The translations under genes were made by a program, and so were the position numbers. Positions 61,459 through 64,000 of a stretch of 64,000 nt of DNA are shown here, one piece after another. Each line of letters opens with the position of its first letter. The stretch's first letter is position 1. Origin of the DNA: Microvirga sp. Mcv34 (lineage in GTDB: Bacteria; Pseudomonadota; Alphaproteobacteria; Rhizobiales; Beijerinckiaceae); assembly GCF_024519725.1 (NCBI RefSeq), contig NZ_JALJRK010000001.1, forward strand, positions 1-64,000, given 5' to 3'. The notes below the pieces were generated by a model. It did not search any database and had not been told where the DNA came from. It worked only from the letters and a program-made list of their open reading frames with translations.

Positions 61459-61841
61459 GGGGCGGTCTCCAGGCGCGCAAGGGCGCAGGTGGCGGACGCG
61501 GAGGCAATGCGCGCCAGAACGAGGTCGGAGTTCGGACCGGCGGCCGCGAGAGCTGCCGCTTCTGCGACGGAGCCGACGCCATGAGCGGCGATGGAACGGG
61601 CCGATTGCGTCCGCACACGAGGCACCGCCGCCGAGAGGGCGCTCTCATCGACCGCAGTCGCGGGGACCGCAAGCCTGTGGGCGGCTTCCGTGAAGGCGGG
61701 CAGGTCGGCCAGAGCTTTCATCGTGGCGAGTGTCGTCAGCCAGCCCCGCGTGAGTGCGGCACGCTCCAGGGCCTGCTCCACAAGCGCCACGATCTCCTCG
61801 GCGGCGACGCCGCGCCTGAAACCGACCCCTGCCACGATCAT
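61455..61841 (-). CDS. cobE: Cobalamin biosynthesis protein CobE (CbiG C-terminal-like)
   Basis: A 128-residue protein homologous to the C-terminal domain of CbiG. '[20 protein letters not shown]' opens the fold, and '[19 protein letters not shown]' and '[20 protein letters not shown]' follow. In aerobic producers CobE is thought to aid a mid-pathway step, but its reaction is not settled. ATG 61841 overlaps the cobL stop by four bases. It is translationally coupled on both sides. Confidence 0.88.
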   Translation of the reverse strand: MIVAGVGFRRGVAAEEIVALVEQALERAALTRGWLTTLATMKALADLPAFTEAAHRLAVPATAVDESALSAAVPRVRTQSARSIAAHGVGSVAEAAALAAAGPNSDLVLARIASASATCALARLETAP

Positions 61842-63052
61842 GGCTTCACCACCAACCATTGCGTGACGGGCATCGCCGCCCGCCAGCCATGCATGCCGCC
61901 GACGGGTTCGAGGCGCGAGACCGCGAGGCGTCGCATCACGCCGCCATGCTGCGCATAGAGTGTGCCGAGCAGGGTCTCGGTTTCCAGGGTGACGCCGTTG
62001 ACGACGAGGCGCCCGCCGGGTTTCAGCGCGTTCCAGGCGGCGTCGAACACGCCCGGCTCCGAGGCGCCGCCTCCGATGAAGACGGCATCCGGCGCCGGCA
62101 GGTCCCACAAGGCTTCCGGTGCTCGTCCGACGCGGATGTCCAGTGCCGTCGCGCCGAGGTCTAGCGCATTGCGGCGGGCGCGCTCGGCCCGCTCGGGACG
62201 CTCCTCGATCCCGATGCAGCGGTTGCGGGGATGGCGCAGGCACCATTCGATGCCGACTGAGCCGGCCCCCAGGCCGATATCCCACAAAAGCGCACCGGCT
62301 CTCGGCGCAAGCGCCGCGAGGGTGAGGGCGCGGATTTCCGCCTTGGTGAGCTGGCCGTCATTCTCGAAGAAGGCATCGGGCAGGCCCGGTGCGAGGGTGA
62401 CGATGCGCGCATCCCGGGTCGCCATGACCTCGATGGCGACGGTGTTGAGCGGATCGATCTCTCCAAGGGTAAAGTCGGCGGCCTGCGCGCGGCGGATGCG
62501 CTCGCGCCGGCCGCCCATGGCTTCGCACACGGTGATCATCGAGGCGCCGAACCCGCGCGCCGTCAGCAGTTCCGCGAGCTTGCCCGGTGTCGTGCCATCC
62601 CAGGATAAGGCGAGGAAGCGGGCGCCCGGCTGCAGATGGGGGACGATCCGCTCCAGCGCCCGTCCGTGCAGGCTCACGCAATCGCATTCCGGCAGCGACC
62701 AGCCCAGGCGCGACGCCGCAAGGCTGAAGGCGGAAGGCTGCGGAAAGCAGGCGATTTCCTCCGCCGGGATGAGCCGTGCAAGCTCCGCTCCAACACCGTA
62801 ATGAAACGGGTCGCCGGTTGCCAGAACGCAGGTCGGTTCGCCGCGACGGGCGAGGATTAGCGCATAGGCTTCCGCGAAGGGGCTAGGCCAGGGTTGAAAC
62901 CGGCAGACGAGGGGCGCGGCCAGCTCCAGATGGCGCGTGCCGCCTATGACGAGCGCAGCTCCATCGAGCGCCGCCAGGGCCGCGGGGGACAGCCCTGCAC
63001 GCCCATCCTCGCCGATGCCAATGATGGTGAGCCAGGGTCTGTTCGGCGCCAT
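61838..63052 (-). CDS. cobL: Precorrin-6Y C5,15-methyltransferase (decarboxylating)
   Basis: A 404-residue bifunctional enzyme. The N-terminal CbiE-like half has 'LTIIGIGEDGRAGLSPAALA' and 'LATGDPFHYGVGAELARLIP'. The C-terminal CbiT-like half has the SAM motif 'LLWDIGLGAGSVGIEWCLRH' and 'DAVFIGGGASEPGVFDAAWN'. It methylates C-5 and C-15 and removes the acetate carboxyl on ring C. ATG 63052 is used, since homology begins there and the frame upstream runs through cobK. It diverges from cobK, with 37 bases between starts. Confidence 0.95.
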   Translation of the reverse strand: MAPNRPWLTIIGIGEDGRAGLSPAALAALDGAALVIGGTRHLELAAPLVCRFQPWPSPFAEAYALILARRGEPTCVLATGDPFHYGVGAELARLIPAEEIACFPQPSAFSLAASRLGWSLPECDCVSLHGRALERIVPHLQPGARFLALSWDGTTPGKLAELLTARGFGASMITVCEAMGGRRERIRRAQAADFTLGEIDPLNTVAIEVMATRDARIVTLAPGLPDAFFENDGQLTKAEIRALTLAALAPRAGALLWDIGLGAGSVGIEWCLRHPRNRCIGIEERPERAERARRNALDLGATALDIRVGRAPEALWDLPAPDAVFIGGGASEPGVFDAAWNALKPGGRLVVNGVTLETETLLGTLYAQHGGVMRRLAVSRLEPVGGMHGWRAAMPVTQWLVVKP

Positions 63053-63089
63053 GCTCGACTCCCGCTCAAAATTCGGAGAAAAGGTGCCC

Positions 63090-63842
63090 ATGCGCATCCT
63101 CATTCTGGGCGGCACCACGGAGGCCTCCGCGCTCGCGGCGCGGCTCGCCGGCCGTTCCGATGTCAGCCCGCTCCTGTCCATGGCCGGCCGCACCAGCGAT
63201 CCGCGCCCCATGCCGATCCCGACCCGCATCGGCGGCTTCGGCGGCGTGGCGGGGCTCGCCGGTTTCCTGCGCGAGGAGCGTGTCGAGGCGGTGATCGACG
63301 CGACGCATCCCTTCGCGGCCGTGATGTCCCGCAACGCCGCCGAGGCCTGTGCGCAAGTCCGGGTACCGCTGCTCGCCCTTCGCCGTCCAGCCTGGACTCT
63401 GCAGGCAGGTGACCACTGGATCGAGGTGCCCTCGATGGCGGCGGCCGTTCGGGCGCTTGGCGAGGCTCCGCGGCGCGTGTTCCTTACGGTAGGGCGGCTC
63501 GAACTCGCCCCCTTTGCGGCGGCGCCGCAGCACACCTATCTCGTGCGGACCATCGAGCCCATCGGTGAGGCCCTGCCGGTGCCGAACGTCGTCGCCGTTC
63601 AGGATCGCGCACCTTTCCATGAGGATGCGGAGCGCATGCTGATGCAGCGCGAACGCGTTGAGGTGGTGGTGACCAAGAATTCCGGCGGATCGGCAACCTA
63701 TCCCAAGATCGCGGCGGCGCGGTCGCTCGGCCTTCCTGTTGTTGTGGTTGCGCGGCCTGAGAAGCCTCACAATGTCGAGGAGGTCGCGAGCGTCGATGCG
63801 GCGCACGACTGGCTGGAGAACCGTCACGGTCGCACTCCGTAG
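63090..63842 (+). CDS. cobK: Precorrin-6A reductase
   Basis: A 250-residue NADPH-dependent reductase. 'MRILILGGTTEASALAARL' is the CobK N-terminus. 'VIDATHPFAAVMSRNAAEAC', 'RRVFLTVGRLELAPFAA' and 'VVVTKNSGGSATYPKIAAAR' are diagnostic. GGAGAAAAGG lies upstream of the ATG at 63090. Its last 19 bases overlap the end of the convergent cobJ gene. Confidence 0.95.
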   Translation: MRILILGGTTEASALAARLAGRSDVSPLLSMAGRTSDPRPMPIPTRIGGFGGVAGLAGFLREERVEAVIDATHPFAAVMSRNAAEACAQVRVPLLALRRPAWTLQAGDHWIEVPSMAAAVRALGEAPRRVFLTVGRLELAPFAAAPQHTYLVRTIEPIGEALPVPNVVAVQDRAPFHEDAERMLMQRERVEVVVTKNSGGSATYPKIAAARSLGLPVVVVARPEKPHNVEEVASVDAAHDWLENRHGRTP

Positions 63843-64000
63843 AAGCGCGGCGTGTAGACGTAAGGCGTCGCACTGTCGGGCCGTTCGATCAGCCGGGTGG
63901 TGGAGGCTCCGATGATCACGAGAGTCGACATGTCAGCCATGGCGGCCTCTACCTCGGCGAGGCGCACAATTCGGGTCCGCTCGTCGGGCCGCCCGACCGC
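63824..64000 (-). CDS. cobJ: Precorrin-3B C17-methyltransferase, 3' end only (partial)
   Basis: The last 58 codons before the stop at 63824 are visible; the gene continues past the right edge. The translated end includes 'MADMSTLVIIGASTTRLIE' and ends 'YVYTPRFYGVRP', matching the C-terminal strand-loop and closing motif of CobJ/CbiH. It overlaps the convergent cobK by 19 bases. Its presence supports a full set of ring-methylating enzymes continuing to the right. Confidence 0.85.
   Translation of the reverse strand, partial: AVGRPDERTRIVRLAEVEAAMADMSTLVIIGASTTRLIERPDSATPYVYTPRFYGVRP

Overview
The window is GC-rich chromosomal DNA from an alphaproteobacterium, most likely of the order Hyphomicrobiales (Rhizobiales) and perhaps Methylobacteriaceae/Microvirga-like. 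The evidence is codon use, a rhizobial-type Omp25/Omp31 barrel porin, a DUF1800-DUF1501 pair, a PotG of rhizobial type, a NepR-like protein and an aerobic-type cob cluster with CbiD. The genus is a guess. No rRNA, tRNA, CRISPR array, intact insertion sequence or phage was seen.

Layout. 0-4 kb: end of one DHA2 efflux pump, then a marR-emrB-emrA type drug-efflux operon with a perfect palindromic operator. 4-9 kb: polyamine ABC importer (ATPase and two permeases, no binding protein) and an AsmA-like protein. 9-12 kb: 3-oxoacid CoA-transferase pair, an isochorismatase-family hydrolase and a membrane-anchored DJ-1/PfpI protein. 12.5-16 kb: ferric-iron ABC binding protein and fused permease behind two iron-box-like repeats, and a membrane cyclic-nucleotide-binding protein. 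16-19 kb: a lipoprotein, a secreted pentapeptide-repeat protein and a NepR-like/receiver pair.

19-25 kb holds the most interesting locus. A tandem glycine riboswitch on the minus strand (24108-24287) precedes a class A penicillin-binding protein, a class B penicillin-binding protein and an UPF0126/TRIC-family membrane protein (the Pfam 'glycine transporter' family). An L,D-transpeptidase lies just upstream on the same strand. Glycine is a known poison of peptidoglycan cross-linking because it replaces D-alanine. The arrangement therefore reads as a glycine-sensing cell-wall protection operon.

25-34 kb is an accessory, stress-flavoured stretch of short genes separated by long non-coding gaps. 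It has a CBS-BON protein, small HTH proteins, a zinc ribbon beside a short ribosome-hibernation factor, three Rnk-like proteins (one probably frameshifted), speD-speE and a RidA protein. 34-38 kb: porin, then the DUF1800-DUF1501 pair. 38-46 kb: an unusual ArsR-type regulator diverging from a five-gene oligopeptide-class ABC importer that ends in a GH51 arabinofuranosidase, probably for arabino-oligosaccharide use. 46-48 kb: two genes that appear to have lost their 5' ends and an orphan terminator. 48-57 kb: a complete branched-chain-amino-acid-type ABC importer bracketed by two acyl-CoA ligases, probably for uptake and CoA activation of an aromatic or fatty acid. 57-64 kb: cobalamin corrin-ring genes cobB, cobA, cbiD, cobM, cobE, cobL, cobK and the 3' end of cobJ.
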